Assembly (NCBI RefSeq): GCF_021531655.1
Contig: NZ_JADYUF010000008.1
Coordinates: 34,261 to 98,260, forward strand
Direction of reading: 5' to 3'
Source: Leyella stercorea
GTDB taxonomy: Bacteria; Bacteroidota; Bacteroidia; Bacteroidales; Bacteroidaceae
Length of the DNA stretch: 64,000 bases
The stretch's first letter is position 1. The number at the start of each line of letters is the position of its first letter. Of this stretch, positions 42,701-49,856 are shown one piece after another. A model generated the notes under the pieces. That model worked only from the letters and a program-made list of their open reading frames with translations, was not told the origin of the DNA and searched no databases. The translations under genes and the position numbers were made by a program.

Positions 42701-42885
42701 CCGTTCTCCTTCTCTTCGGATGCGTCGATGTACGCAAGCGTACCATTATAATATGTATTGTAGCGTGCCTTGAAGGCGTGCCAGCGGCGTGTCATTGCCG
42801 TGTTTTTCTGCGTAGAGCATCCTGTCGCCGAGATGATGATGACGGCAACAAACAGGAATATGATGTATCGGGAACGCTGAAACAC
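39763..42885 (-). CDS. porW: PorW/SprE-type T9SS lipoprotein with TPR repeats
   Basis: PorW (SprE in Flavobacterium) is an outer-membrane-associated periplasmic lipoprotein required for type IX secretion. The 1040-residue chain has lipobox SATGC (C23), then WHAFKARYNTYYNGTLAYID, a typical family opening. Many TPR-like helical pairs fill residues 60-450 (for example GRSQFYKGDFDEAASTFAYM and AISAYERGAARATRSGI) and again 580-760. The last 90 residues are low complexity: repeats of the type ADKKNAAADKKPVSADKK, then an acidic end NDEYYDLEGF. It is upstream of porX by 14 bases. The Lys-rich tail is longer than I expect and may be lineage-specific. Confidence 0.88.
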   Translation of the reverse strand: MFQRSRYIIFLFVAVIIISATGCSTQKNTAMTRRWHAFKARYNTYYNGTLAYIDASEEKENGNRDNYTELLPLYTVANKQSRELGKAGYERAIEKCQKTIRLHSIKRRPVWDKKRRKTQRDREWLSRREYNPFLWRAWMLMGRSQFYKGDFDEAASTFAYMSRLYRTQPAIYGKARAWLAKCYIEEGWNYDAEDVIRATRRDSIHWAAQKEWDYTLADYYLRTADYANAAKYLRRVIRHEMRRKQRAREWFIMGQIQTLLGNKTAATDAYRRVIRQNPPYEVEFNARIAMTEVMSGTQSNKMIARLKRMAASDKNKDYLDQVYYAIGNIYMARRDTANAISAYERGAARATRSGIEKGVLLLRLGDIYWQRERYADAQRTYGEAIGLLDHDRPGYAQLNQRSKVLDELVPFTETVHLQDSLQQLARMDEASRNAAIDRVITQLKRKEREEQRLKAEQESSNGTQPDGAMDTGNSNRLNQQRPLNSSTSAAMKGDKAQWYFYNPMAVSQGKTAFRKLWGKRENVDNWRRTNKTVVAVGNNDDEAVADTTEFVADSIPATLPDSVVADPHQREYYLAQIPFTDEQKAESDRLIMDALYNAGVIFKDKLDNLTLSERSLLRLIRQYESSERIPDAYYHLFLLYMRKGDKPTADSYVSLLKRNYPHNELTVLLSDPNYVENARFGVHIEDSLYAATYDAFKAGRYNEVKAGVELSGSRFALGANRDKFVFIGGLSKLNDGDAAGCVEDMRTVVEKYPESGVAPLAGMIVKGVGEGRKLYGGKFDIDNVWQRRAAVLADSDSVATRQLSAERNTPFVYMAVYAPDSVDENRLLFNIARYNFTSYLVRNFDIAIEDVGGMHSMTISGFRNYDEALQYARQLHSQKPVAQLMAHARSVIVSEENRQLLGQQFSYDDYDRFYARHFAPLKIADEPLLNEPDYTPEPPSDDNYAPDVPDTAPDVDADNDNKTYITIEDNDAATDRKNAATDNTTTVVTEKKPAAADKKNAAADKKPVSADKKNVVNDKKKQKQPVEVDLNDEYYDLEGF

Positions 42886-42892
42886 GGGATTT

Positions 42893-42948
42893 TGAATGTT
42901 GAATGTTGAGAGTGGAATGTTGAATGTTAAGTGTTAAATGTTGAATTA
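42893..42948. repeat. Short heptad-type AT-rich repeat
   Basis: TTGAATG / TTGAGAG / TGTTAAG-type 7-base steps fill the gap between the small membrane protein and porW. This is the same style as the heptad blocks at 17379 and 22515. Confidence 0.5.
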
Positions 42949-43341
42949 TTAATTGGTGCGGAGCATATACACTTCGTCTTTTATCTGGTCGGGCAGTTCG
43001 ATGCCACGCAGGTGCAGGCTGCGGCACCATGCTGCCACTTCGTCCTGGCGCATGGTATAGAGCACATCGGAGAACTGCTCAGCCTCGTCGTCGGTGTAAC
43101 TGTCCGACTGTCGTCCGCTGAAAGCGTCGAGTTCTTCGTCGTCGAAGTATTCTATCGGCTTGGTCGACGCCTCCATCATGCAGTCTTGCTCGCACTTCGT
43201 CTCGGGCGTACCGTTGCATGTGGCACATGTCTGCTCCACCTTTATAGGGGCATCTTCGATATTCTTGCCGCGCGAAGCCACCTTTGAGGCTATGGCTACA
43301 ATCACGCCGAGCAGGAGTATTGAAAGTATCAGAATCAGCAT
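42949..43341 (-). CDS. Small single-pass membrane protein with cysteine motif
   Basis: This 130-residue protein has one N-terminal membrane helix (MLILILSILLLGVIVAIAS) and a cytoplasmic or periplasmic part with cysteines CATC and CEQDC (residues about 39-56), then an acidic helical tail ending DQIKDEVYMLRTN. The cysteine spacing could bind metal or form disulphides. Such proteins between aroA and porW homologues occur in Bacteroidales, sometimes labelled phospholipase; I see no phospholipase motif. It lies in the aroA-porW-porX strand order and is probably co-transcribed. The function is unknown. Confidence 0.7.
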   Translation of the reverse strand: MLILILSILLLGVIVAIASKVASRGKNIEDAPIKVEQTCATCNGTPETKCEQDCMMEASTKPIEYFDDEELDAFSGRQSDSYTDDEAEQFSDVLYTMRQDEVAAWCRSLHLRGIELPDQIKDEVYMLRTN

Positions 43342-43382
43342 TTTTATATCGTTTTATTTAGCGATAAATACGTATGGTTTTC

Positions 43383-43486
43383 AAAAGGAGTCCTTTTGCA
43401 CTTCAAAAGGGTTCGTTTTGCACTCCAAAAGGAGTCCTTTTGCATGGTAAAAGGAGTCCTTTTGCACCCTAAAAGGAGTCCTTTTG
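43383..43486. repeat. Five-unit palindrome array 3 (16-nt units, 6-nt spacers)
   Basis: Five 16-nt units start at 43383, 43405, 43427, 43449 and 43471, exactly 22 bases apart, with spacers CACTTC, CACTCC, CATGGT and CACCCT. Four units are identical AAAAGGAGTCCTTTTG; the second is AAAAGGGTTCGTTTTG. The array fills most of the gap between aroA and the next gene on the same strand, so it is probably transcribed. Confidence 0.9.
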
Positions 43487-43513
43487 CTGGACGATGGTTT
43501 TACTATTGGTTTT

Positions 43514-44767
43514 CTATTTGATTTTCTCGATAGTCCAACCAGCCGATTCGAGGTCGTCCCAGAACTGCGGATACGACTTGGTCACTACATACGGGTCGTT
43601 GATTCGGAGTCCGGGGAACTTGATAGCAGCCGGTGCGAACGCCATAGCCATGCGATGGTCTTCGTACGTATCGATAGGTTCGAAGGTGGGTTCGCACTTC
43701 GCTCCGTCCCATATCAGCGTGTCGTTGTTCTCGTCGCGCAGCACATATCCCAGCTTGCGCAATTCGCGTTTCAATGCTTCTATGCGGTCGGTCTCCTTGA
43801 TTTTAAGGCTCGCCAGTCCGGTGAACTTGAACGGAATGTCGAGCAATGCGCACGTCACGACAACGGTCTGCGCCAGGTCGGGAGCCGAGATGAAGTCGTA
43901 GTCGAGTCGCGGCAACATGCAATGCTGCTTCTTGAGCGTAACGGTTGGCATAGCGTCATTGTCGGCGCGCTCGGCGAAACGGGTCTTCACGCCCATCAGC
44001 GAGTATATGTACTTGACGATGGAGTCGCCCTGCTTCGAAGCGTCCATGAGTCCTTCAAACATCAGTTGCGACTCGGTGTCGTCCGTAAGCGCCATCATCT
44101 CATACCAATAGGACGACGCGCTCCAGTCGCTCTCAATCAGATACTTGTGCTGGTTGTACGGATGGGGGTTGACTTTTACGGTCTCCATGTCGCTCCAGTC
44201 GGCATCGGCTCCGAACTCGCGCATCATCCACAGCGTGAGGTCGATGTACGGACGCGATATGATGCCGCCCGTCATGCGCAGCTCCAGTCCGTTCTTGAGC
44301 ACCGGACCAATCATGAGCAGCGCCGAGATGTATTGCGAACTGACGTTGCCCGGAATCTCCAGATAGCCTCCTTCGAGCGGATGTCCCTTGATGCGGAGCG
44401 GCGGATAGCCCTCGTTGGCAACGTATTCGATGTCGGCACCGAGATAGCGCAGCGCGTCAACGAGTATGCCTATGGGGCGGTTCTTCATGCGTTCGGTTCC
44501 GGTGATGACGTGCTCGCCGGGCGTTACGGACAGATAGGCTGTCATGAAGCGCATGGCTGTGCCTGCCGCCTTGATGTCGATGACGTCGGGATTGCTCATC
44601 AAGGCATTCACTACAACCTCCGTGTCGTCGCACACCGAAAGGTTCTGCGGCAGCACATCGCTGTTGGACAGAGCGTATATAATGAGCGCGCGGTTGCTGA
44701 TGCTCTTGGATGCAGGTAGTTTTATGGTGGCATTGAAGCTTGCAGGTGCCTTGAGTATGTATTGCAT
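43514..44767 (-). CDS. aroA: 3-phosphoshikimate 1-carboxyvinyltransferase (EPSP synthase)
   Basis: AroA joins phosphoenolpyruvate and shikimate-3-phosphate in the sixth step of the shikimate pathway. The 417-residue protein has LPASKSISNRALIIYAL (residues about 17-33), the nucleotide-free active-site segment DIKAAGTAMRFMTAYLS (about 63-79; a Bacteroidetes variant of the usual GNAGTAxR), and KETDRIEALKRELRKLG, VLRDENNDTL and YEDHRMAMAFA near the C-terminus. The length is close to the family norm. The promoter at 44829-44859 fits the Bacteroidetes consensus well. It is the first gene of a probable operon running to porW-porX-tsaE. Confidence 0.95.
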   Translation of the reverse strand: MQYILKAPASFNATIKLPASKSISNRALIIYALSNSDVLPQNLSVCDDTEVVVNALMSNPDVIDIKAAGTAMRFMTAYLSVTPGEHVITGTERMKNRPIGILVDALRYLGADIEYVANEGYPPLRIKGHPLEGGYLEIPGNVSSQYISALLMIGPVLKNGLELRMTGGIISRPYIDLTLWMMREFGADADWSDMETVKVNPHPYNQHKYLIESDWSASSYWYEMMALTDDTESQLMFEGLMDASKQGDSIVKYIYSLMGVKTRFAERADNDAMPTVTLKKQHCMLPRLDYDFISAPDLAQTVVVTCALLDIPFKFTGLASLKIKETDRIEALKRELRKLGYVLRDENNDTLIWDGAKCEPTFEPIDTYEDHRMAMAFAPAAIKFPGLRINDPYVVTKSYPQFWDDLESAGWTIEKIK

Positions 44768-44828
44768 ATATATTTATTGTTTATTTGTTGAACCGGCATT
44801 GCCGGCTATACCTTATTATAATATAGTG

Positions 44829-44859
44829 CAAAGATAAGTATTTTAATTTATTTTCCAAA
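44829..44859 (-). promoter_or_regulatory. Promoter of aroA (TTTG-19-TATCTTTG)
   Basis: On the minus strand TTTG (44856-44859) and TATCTTTG (44829-44836) are 19 bases apart, an ideal Bacteroidetes promoter, 61 bases before the aroA ATG. It is divergent from the tRNA promoter. Confidence 0.75.
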
Positions 44860-44874
44860 ATTGTCGGCATTTTA

Positions 44875-44906
44875 TTTGGCTGTTTCATAATAAGTGTGTA
44901 TCTTTG
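44875..44906 (+). promoter_or_regulatory. Promoter of tRNA-Pro (TTTG-20-TATCTTTG)
   Basis: TTTG (44875-44878) and TATCTTTG (44899-44906) are 20 bases apart, an ideal Bacteroidetes promoter, 20 bases before the tRNA. Confidence 0.78.
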
Positions 44907-44925
44907 CACCCGCTTACAAGAAGTT

Positions 44926-44999
44926 CGGGATGTAGCGCAGTTGGTTAGCGCACGCGTCTGGGGGGCGTGAGGTCGCTGGTTCGAGTCCAGTCATCCCGA
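44926..44999 (+). tRNA. tRNA-Pro (anticodon GGG)
   Basis: The 74-base cloverleaf has acceptor CGGGATG/CATCCCG with discriminator A, D stem GCGC/GCGC, anticodon stem CGCGT/GCGTG (with G-T and T-G pairs) and loop CTGGGGG, giving anticodon GGG, and T arm CTGG-TTCGAGT-CCAG. CCA is not encoded. It reads CCC and CCU proline codons. Confidence 0.95.
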
Positions 45000-45005
45000 C
45001 TTAAA

Positions 45006-45048
45006 AATGGGTTAAAGTGTTGCCAAACAACATTTTAACCCATTTTTT
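45006..45048 (+). terminator. Terminator of the tRNA-Pro transcript
   Basis: ATGGGTTAAAGTGTTG and CAACATTTTAACCCAT pair over 16 bases with one mismatch, followed by TTTTTTAT. It starts 7 bases after the tRNA. Confidence 0.8.
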
Positions 45049-45068
45049 ATTGTTATACATTTGACACG

Positions 45069-45103
45069 AAAAAAAGCCTTCTATGCATCACGCACGGAAG
45101 ACT
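45069..45103 (-). terminator. Terminator after the phosphodiesterase gene
   Basis: On the minus strand AGTCTTC pairs with GAAGGCT (one wobble) and is followed by a run of 7 T. It lies 20 bases past the stop at 45123. Confidence 0.7.
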
Positions 45104-45122
45104 TTCTATATTTCAAAAAATT

Positions 45123-45662
45123 TCAAAATAATTCCTTTATCACGCTGCCGTCCATACGTCTGATGCGCATTGGGCCGTCGTCGTAGGTGGCAAATGTGGG
45201 TTCGTTGCCTCCCTTTGGGAAGGTTATCGAACCGAGATTGCACACGATGCCGTCGTTTTCGGCAGGCTCAAGTTTCCACAGATGTGTATGTCCGTACACA
45301 AATATGTCGTGTGCAAGAGCTGGGCGGTTCTGCTCGTTGTATACATGTCCGTGGGTGATGAACATGCGTCGACCGCCATCAACGATGATGGCGTAGTCTG
45401 CCATGATTGGAAATTCGAGCAGCATCTGGTCTACCTCGGCGTCGCAGTTGCCACGCACGGCGACGATACTGTCCTTTCTGTTGTTGAGAAGCTCAACGAT
45501 GCCCTTCGGGTCGATGCCTTCGGGGATGCGATTGCGGGGTCCGTAGTTGAGTATGTCGCCAAGAATGAGCAGCATGTCGTACTGGTTGCGGTCGTAGAAA
45601 TCGAGCACTTGCTGAAGTGTCGGCAGACATCCGTGTATGTCGGATACTAATAAGTATTTCAT
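45123..45662 (-). CDS. yfcE: YfcE-type metallophosphoesterase
   Basis: This 179-residue calcineurin-like phosphodiesterase has the full metal motif set: SDIHG (D8, H10), GDILNYGPRN, GNCD, THGH and YGHTH. YfcE-type enzymes hydrolyse phosphodiester bonds in vitro; the physiological substrate is not established. It is 35 bases downstream of lptB on the same strand and shares its promoter. The length and start (MKYLLVSDIHG) agree with the family. Confidence 0.9.
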   Translation of the reverse strand: MKYLLVSDIHGCLPTLQQVLDFYDRNQYDMLLILGDILNYGPRNRIPEGIDPKGIVELLNNRKDSIVAVRGNCDAEVDQMLLEFPIMADYAIIVDGGRRMFITHGHVYNEQNRPALAHDIFVYGHTHLWKLEPAENDGIVCNLGSITFPKGGNEPTFATYDDGPMRIRRMDGSVIKELF

Positions 45663-45697
45663 AAATGTGTGTGTTCTGACGTGTACTAATGATATTA

Positions 45698-46540
45698 TCA
45701 GTCGTTGAGTTCGCGGTCCTGGTCGCGCTTGCGCTTCTGTTCGTCGATAAGCTGGAAGTCCTTCTTGCGCAGCACGAATGTCGAACCGAGGTATTTCTCG
45801 CGCACCACTTCGTTCTCGGCGAGTTCTTCGGGCTTGCCCTGGAACAGAATCCTACCCTCAAACAACAAGTATGCACGGTCGGTAATGGTAAGCGTCTCCT
45901 GCACGTTGTGGTCAGTTATGAGGATGCCGATGTTGCGGTATTTCAGTCGCCACACCACATGCTGTATCTCTTCGACGGCAATCGGGTCGACACCAGCAAA
46001 GGGTTCGTCGAGCATGATGAACTTAGGGTCGATGGCAAGACAGCGTGCTATCTCCGTACGACGGCGTTCGCCACCCGACAACTGGTCGCCAAGATTCTTG
46101 CGCACCTTGCCCAGATTGAAGTCGGCAATAAGTTCCTCCAACTTCTTAAGTTGCTGCTTGCGTGTGAGATTGGTCATCTCGAGCACCGACATAATGTTGT
46201 CTTCGACGCTCAGTTTGCGGAATACGCTCGCCTCCTGAGGCAGGTATCCTATGCCGGAGCGTGCACGCTTGTACACTGGGAAGCTGGTTATGTCCTTGTC
46301 GTCGATGTATATGTGTCCGCCGTTGGGCACGATGAGTCCTGTGGTCATATAGAAAGATGTGGTCTTTCCTGCTCCGTTAGGTCCCAGAAGTCCTACAATC
46401 TCGCCCTGACGAACATTTATCGACACGTCGTTGACAACGGTACGCTTGCCATAACGCTTCACAAGTCCTTCGGCGCGGAGCACCATGCAGTGGGGCTTAG
46501 TGTCGGCAGCTGCCGCCATATCTTCTTTTATATCATTCAT
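45698..46540 (-). CDS. lptB: LPS export ABC transporter ATPase LptB
   Basis: LptB powers extraction of LPS from the inner membrane with LptFG and transfer through LptC/A/D. The 280-residue protein has Walker A GPNGAGKT (53-60), Q-loop YLPQEASVF, signature [13 protein letters not shown] (about 155), Walker [14 protein letters not shown], and H-loop ITDHNV. The LptB-specific start [15 protein letters not shown] is present. The ATG at 46540 adds 18 residues before MVLRAEGL (residue 19), so a shorter start is possible. The C-terminal 25 residues are highly charged ([10 protein letters not shown]). A good promoter lies at 46581-46612. Confidence 0.94.
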   Translation of the reverse strand: MNDIKEDMAAAADTKPHCMVLRAEGLVKRYGKRTVVNDVSINVRQGEIVGLLGPNGAGKTTSFYMTTGLIVPNGGHIYIDDKDITSFPVYKRARSGIGYLPQEASVFRKLSVEDNIMSVLEMTNLTRKQQLKKLEELIADFNLGKVRKNLGDQLSGGERRRTEIARCLAIDPKFIMLDEPFAGVDPIAVEEIQHVVWRLKYRNIGILITDHNVQETLTITDRAYLLFEGRILFQGKPEELAENEVVREKYLGSTFVLRKKDFQLIDEQKRKRDQDRELND

Positions 46541-46580
46541 ATCTGTTCTTGATTGGGTTTAGCATATATAAAAACCGATA

Positions 46581-46612
46581 CAAAGGTAAAACAAAATATC
46601 ATTTCCCCCAAA
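46581..46612 (-). promoter_or_regulatory. Promoter of lptB (TTTG-20-TACCTTTG)
   Basis: On the minus strand TTTG (46609-46612) and TACCTTTG (46581-46588) are 20 bases apart, an ideal fit, 40 bases before the lptB ATG. Confidence 0.75.
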
Positions 46613-46661
46613 TAAAACACAAAAACTTAAATCTTATGAATAGTTTTTGTCTTTTTATTGC

Positions 46662-46669
46662 TACTTTTG
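46662..46669 (+). promoter_or_regulatory. -7 promoter element TACTTTTG for mlaE-mlaF
   Basis: TACTTTTG lies 32 bases before mlaE. A TTTTTG sequence at 46644 is closer than the usual -33 spacing. Confidence 0.55.
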
Positions 46670-46700
46670 CATTCAATATAAATAAAGCACAACCATAATT

Positions 46701-47447
46701 ATGTTGATATTGAAATACTTAAACACGTTCGGACGTTATCTCATGCTGATGGGACGCTCATTGGCACGCCCGGAGCGCATGCGCATGTTCTTCAAGCAGT
46801 ACATTAAGGAGATGTCGTCGCTCGGCGTTGACTCTATAGGCATCGTGCTACTCATCTCGTTCTTCATCGGTGCCGTTATCTGCATCCAGATGAAGCTCAA
46901 CATCCAGAGCCCGTGGATGCCCCGATGGGTGTCGGGATATACTACGCGTGAGATTCTGTTGCTTGAGTTCTCGTCAAGTATCATGTGTCTTATTCTGGCA
47001 GGCAAGGTAGGATCGAACATCGCTTCGGAGTTGGGCACCATGCGCGTTACGCAGCAGATTGACGCCCTCGACATCATGGGTGTCAACTCAGCCAACTATC
47101 TCATTCTGCCGAAGATACTGGGACTGGTCACAATCATGCCCTTCCTCGTAATCTTCTCTTCTGCTACGGGCATACTGGGAGCCTACGGCACGGCTTACAT
47201 CGGACACATCCTCTCGCCCGAAGACCTTACGCTCGGACTGCAACACCAGTTCAACTCATGGTTTATGTGGATGAGTATAATCAAGAGTCTTGTCTTCGCG
47301 TTCATCATTTCGAGCGTGTCGAGCTATTTCGGATATACGGTTGAGGGCGGATCGGTAGAAGTAGGCAAGGCCAGCACCAACGCTGTGGTCAACTCAAGCG
47401 TACTGATTCTGTTCTCGGACGTGTTCCTCACACAGTTGCTAAGTTAA
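46701..47447 (+). CDS. mlaE: MlaE-type phospholipid ABC transporter permease
   Basis: MlaE is the membrane part of the Mla system, which moves phospholipids between the inner and outer membranes and keeps outer-membrane asymmetry. The 248-residue protein has 5-6 hydrophobic segments and the family core LVTIMPFLVIFSSATGIL with SELGTMRVTQQIDALDIMGV, typical of MlaE/YrbE. The gene is followed 38 bases later by mlaF. No mlaD substrate-binding gene follows directly, so it may be elsewhere. The promoter is at 46662. Confidence 0.93.
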   Translation: MLILKYLNTFGRYLMLMGRSLARPERMRMFFKQYIKEMSSLGVDSIGIVLLISFFIGAVICIQMKLNIQSPWMPRWVSGYTTREILLLEFSSSIMCLILAGKVGSNIASELGTMRVTQQIDALDIMGVNSANYLILPKILGLVTIMPFLVIFSSATGILGAYGTAYIGHILSPEDLTLGLQHQFNSWFMWMSIIKSLVFAFIISSVSSYFGYTVEGGSVEVGKASTNAVVNSSVLILFSDVFLTQLLS

Positions 47448-47485
47448 AACAGCAACACCTCAACATAACAACATAACAACCCACT

Positions 47486-48274
47486 ATGATTGAAGTAAAA
47501 CATCTATATAAGTCGTTCGGCGACAAGGAAGTGCTAAAGGACATCAACGCTGTGTTTGAAGACGGCAAGACAAACCTTATCATCGGACAGAGCGGCAGCG
47601 GCAAAACGGTGCTTATGAAGAACCTTGTGGGACTGCTGACGCCTACAAGCGGCGAGGTATTGTACGACAACCGCAACTTCGTGGCAATGAGTAAGGACGT
47701 TAAGGTGCAAATGCGCCGCGAGATGGGAATGATATTCCAGAGCGCTGCCCTATTCGACTCGCTCTCGGTATTGGAGAACGTAATGTTCCCGCTCGACATG
47801 TTCTCGTCGATGAACTATCGTGAACGCGTACGCCGGGCACAAGAATGTCTCGACCGCGTGAATCTTATCGACGCACAGCAGAAGTTTCCGGGCGAAATAT
47901 CGGGAGGTATGCAGAAGCGTGTAGCCATTGCGCGAGCCATCGTACTCAACCCCAAATATCTGTTCTGCGACGAACCGAACTCGGGTCTCGACCCTCGTAC
48001 ATCGCTCGTCATCGACGAGTTGCTGTCGTCAATCACAAAAGAATACGACATCACAACCATCATCAACACCCACGACATGAACTCGGTGATGGGCATCGGC
48101 GAAAACATCCTGTTCATATACAAGGGCCGAAAGGAATGGCAGGGCACCAAAGACGACGTGATGGGAGCTACAAACGAGAACCTCAACGACCTCGTTTTCG
48201 CATCCGATCTGTTCCGCAAAGTGAAGGAAGTGGAAATGGAAAAACTTAGCAAAAAAACACATATTCAGCCGTAA
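47486..48274 (+). CDS. mlaF: MlaF-type phospholipid ABC transporter ATPase
   Basis: This 262-residue ATPase partners the MlaE permease. Walker A is IIGQSGSGKTVLMKN (about residues 33-47), signature ISGGMQKRVAIARAI (about 138), Walker B KYLFCDEPNSGLDP, and H-loop TIINTHDMNSV. The SGGMQKR form is characteristic of MlaF-type proteins. The C-terminal 30 residues are charged and extend beyond E. coli MlaF. The stop at 48274 is followed by about 65 bases and then an independent promoter at 48341. Confidence 0.93.
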   Translation: MIEVKHLYKSFGDKEVLKDINAVFEDGKTNLIIGQSGSGKTVLMKNLVGLLTPTSGEVLYDNRNFVAMSKDVKVQMRREMGMIFQSAALFDSLSVLENVMFPLDMFSSMNYRERVRRAQECLDRVNLIDAQQKFPGEISGGMQKRVAIARAIVLNPKYLFCDEPNSGLDPRTSLVIDELLSSITKEYDITTIINTHDMNSVMGIGENILFIYKGRKEWQGTKDDVMGATNENLNDLVFASDLFRKVKEVEMEKLSKKTHIQP

Positions 48275-48340
48275 ACGGGCTGAAAATTAAGACGTGAAAT
48301 GTTAAAATCAAGTTTTTTCAAACATTTCTTTTACAAAAGT

Positions 48341-48371
48341 TTTGGTATCCGAAAAAATGGAACTATCTTTG
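48341..48371 (+). promoter_or_regulatory. Promoter (TTTG-19-TATCTTTG) before the AraC-type gene leader
   Basis: TTTG (48341-48344) and TATCTTTG (48364-48371) are 19 bases apart. Transcription would start near 48378, giving a leader of about 215 bases before the regulator gene. Confidence 0.75.
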
Positions 48372-48450
48372 CAGTCGAAAATTATCATCATATCATAACA
48401 ACCAATTTAAACCATACAGACACAACACGCCAAGACCATTCTCGCAAGAG

Positions 48451-48546
48451 ATGGAACGGGCGACAACCATACCTTTAAACAATCACCTAATAATACCTTC
48501 TCAAAGAATAAAAAAACTGATAGTCATCACTTTACTATTAATTTAA
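48451..48546 (+). CDS. Possible 31-residue leader peptide
   Basis: The ORF reads MERATTIPLNNHLIIPSQRI followed by KKLIVITLLLI and a TAA that abuts the hairpin at 48547. The end is rich in Ile, Leu and Val, like leader peptides of branched-chain amino-acid operons, but it could also be a small membrane peptide. It lies between a strong promoter and a terminator-like stem, so it is either the product of a short transcript or an attenuation leader for the AraC-type gene. No direct evidence of translation exists. Confidence 0.4.
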   Translation: MERATTIPLNNHLIIPSQRIKKLIVITLLLI

Positions 48547-48580
48547 AGCCGCGCCGCAGAGAATGCAGCGCGGCTCTTTT
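48547..48580 (+). terminator. Terminator/attenuator 15 bases before the AraC-type gene
   Basis: AGCCGCGC (48547-48554) pairs with GCGCGGCT (48568-48575), with two more inner pairs, then CTTTTATA. It lies directly after the leader ORF stop and just before the ATG at 48595, which is the layout of an attenuator. Confidence 0.7.
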
Positions 48581-48594
48581 ATAACAGCTATATT

Positions 48595-49740
48595 ATGTTG
48601 ATATTCCTATATAACTTACTGACAGCATACATCATTCCGGGAATGATGCTTGCATTCGGTATATGCCTCTTCTTACTTACCATACCCGATAAGGAAGAGC
48701 TCAAGAATTATGCATTTGCACGCAAGGTGATGGGGGTCACGTTCCTTGTCTACTGTGCAGCACTCATCTGCGAGACGTTTTCGCAGCAGTCGCTTGTGGG
48801 CGACTTGCTCAACAGTATGATAGTAATAGCCATCGGCATAACGCAAGCCTTCCTCTTCACCTATTCGCTCATTGCACTGCTCGACATCAGCTTCTTCACC
48901 AAGCGTGCTGCCTTTAACGAAACCTTGGTGGTAGCTGTCAGCATTGCTGTAGCCTTCGTGCTGTTTGCCGTTTGTCCGCCAGACAGCCGGCAGTATGTCT
49001 TCTATGCTTTTTCGCTTTTCTACATGTTGCTCATGGCACGCTACGTAGCGCTGTTCAACCATTACTACAAGCACTATCGCCAACTCATGGACAACTATTT
49101 CTCCGACAGCGAGCGCAAGCGACTGCATTGGGTGCCCGTGGCTTTCTACAGTGCATTCGGCGTTGGCATCATCGCCCTGCTGTTCGCGTGGATGATAACA
49201 CCGCTTACGCAACTGCTGTTCATGCTCACGGCGGTGGTCTATTACTCTGTGTTCGCCGTAAGATTTATGAATTACGTGTACATCTTCCCGAAAATCAAGG
49301 AGCCATTGGAAGACTCTGCATGCGAAGTTACTGATACGGAAGAAATGCCGATTGACGTTTCAGCCGACAACGCATCAGCCGACATCACGGCTACTGAAGA
49401 CGATCAATCGCTGATGGAACAGATAGAACGACTGATGCAGGAGAAGGCTCTTTACAAGACTCCCGACCTTTCCATTGCCAATGTCGCAACCTTATGCGGC
49501 AAGAGTCATCGTGTCGTCTCTACAGCCATCAATCATTGTCGTGGCATCAACTTCAAGACATACATCAACGAGTATCGTGTGGCAGAGGCAGCAAGACTCA
49601 TCGAGAATGGATGGCTCAAGCAGCACACGCTCGACGCACTCGCCTCAGAGACGGGCTTTGCAGGCAGAGTGAACCTCTATCGTGCCTTCAAGCGCAAGAC
49701 GGGCGTGTCGCCAACCGACTGGGAGACGAAGACTATATAG
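48595..49740 (+). CDS. Membrane-anchored AraC-family transcriptional regulator
   Basis: This 381-residue protein has six or seven hydrophobic helices in residues 1-235 (for example AYIIPGMMLAFGICLFLL) and a C-terminal AraC-type double HTH (about 285-378: LSIANVATLCGKSHRVVSTA, TLDALASETGFAGRVNLYRA, FKRKTGVSPTDWETKT). An acidic linker joins the two. No periplasmic sensor domain is evident, so the membrane domain may sense a lipid or partner protein. The gene follows an attenuator-like leader and precedes the giant T9SS protein gene by 116 bases on the same strand; inverted and direct repeats in that gap are candidate binding sites. Confidence 0.85.
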   Translation: MLIFLYNLLTAYIIPGMMLAFGICLFLLTIPDKEELKNYAFARKVMGVTFLVYCAALICETFSQQSLVGDLLNSMIVIAIGITQAFLFTYSLIALLDISFFTKRAAFNETLVVAVSIAVAFVLFAVCPPDSRQYVFYAFSLFYMLLMARYVALFNHYYKHYRQLMDNYFSDSERKRLHWVPVAFYSAFGVGIIALLFAWMITPLTQLLFMLTAVVYYSVFAVRFMNYVYIFPKIKEPLEDSACEVTDTEEMPIDVSADNASADITATEDDQSLMEQIERLMQEKALYKTPDLSIANVATLCGKSHRVVSTAINHCRGINFKTYINEYRVAEAARLIENGWLKQHTLDALASETGFAGRVNLYRAFKRKTGVSPTDWETKTI

Positions 49741-49761
49741 TGATACTTTAGGGCTATTTTT

Positions 49762-49809
49762 GGTTACATTATGCGCTTTTTGTAACCACAACGCACTTTT
49801 TTACGCTTC
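49762..49809. promoter_or_regulatory. Candidate AraC-type operator upstream of the giant gene
   Basis: GGTTACA (49762-49768) and TGTAACC (49781-49787) are inverted arms; overlapping them, TGCGCTTTTTGTAAC and CGCACTTTTTTACG form an imperfect direct repeat. They lie 40-70 bases before the -7 element at 49829, a usual place for an activator. Confidence 0.4.
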
Positions 49810-49828
49810 TCATTTGTTCATAATCGTT

Positions 49829-49836
49829 TAAATTTG
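49829..49836 (+). promoter_or_regulatory. -7 promoter element TAAATTTG for the giant gene
   Basis: TAAATTTG fits TAnnTTTG, 20 bases before the ATG at 49857. The nearest TTTG (49813-49816) is too close for -33, which suggests dependence on an activator. Confidence 0.5.
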
Positions 49837-49856
49837 CAAAAAAAAACTAAACGTTT

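Noticed and set aside
43516..44719. 411-residue ORF opposite aroA
   Set aside because: It is antisense to a complete aroA with all family motifs.
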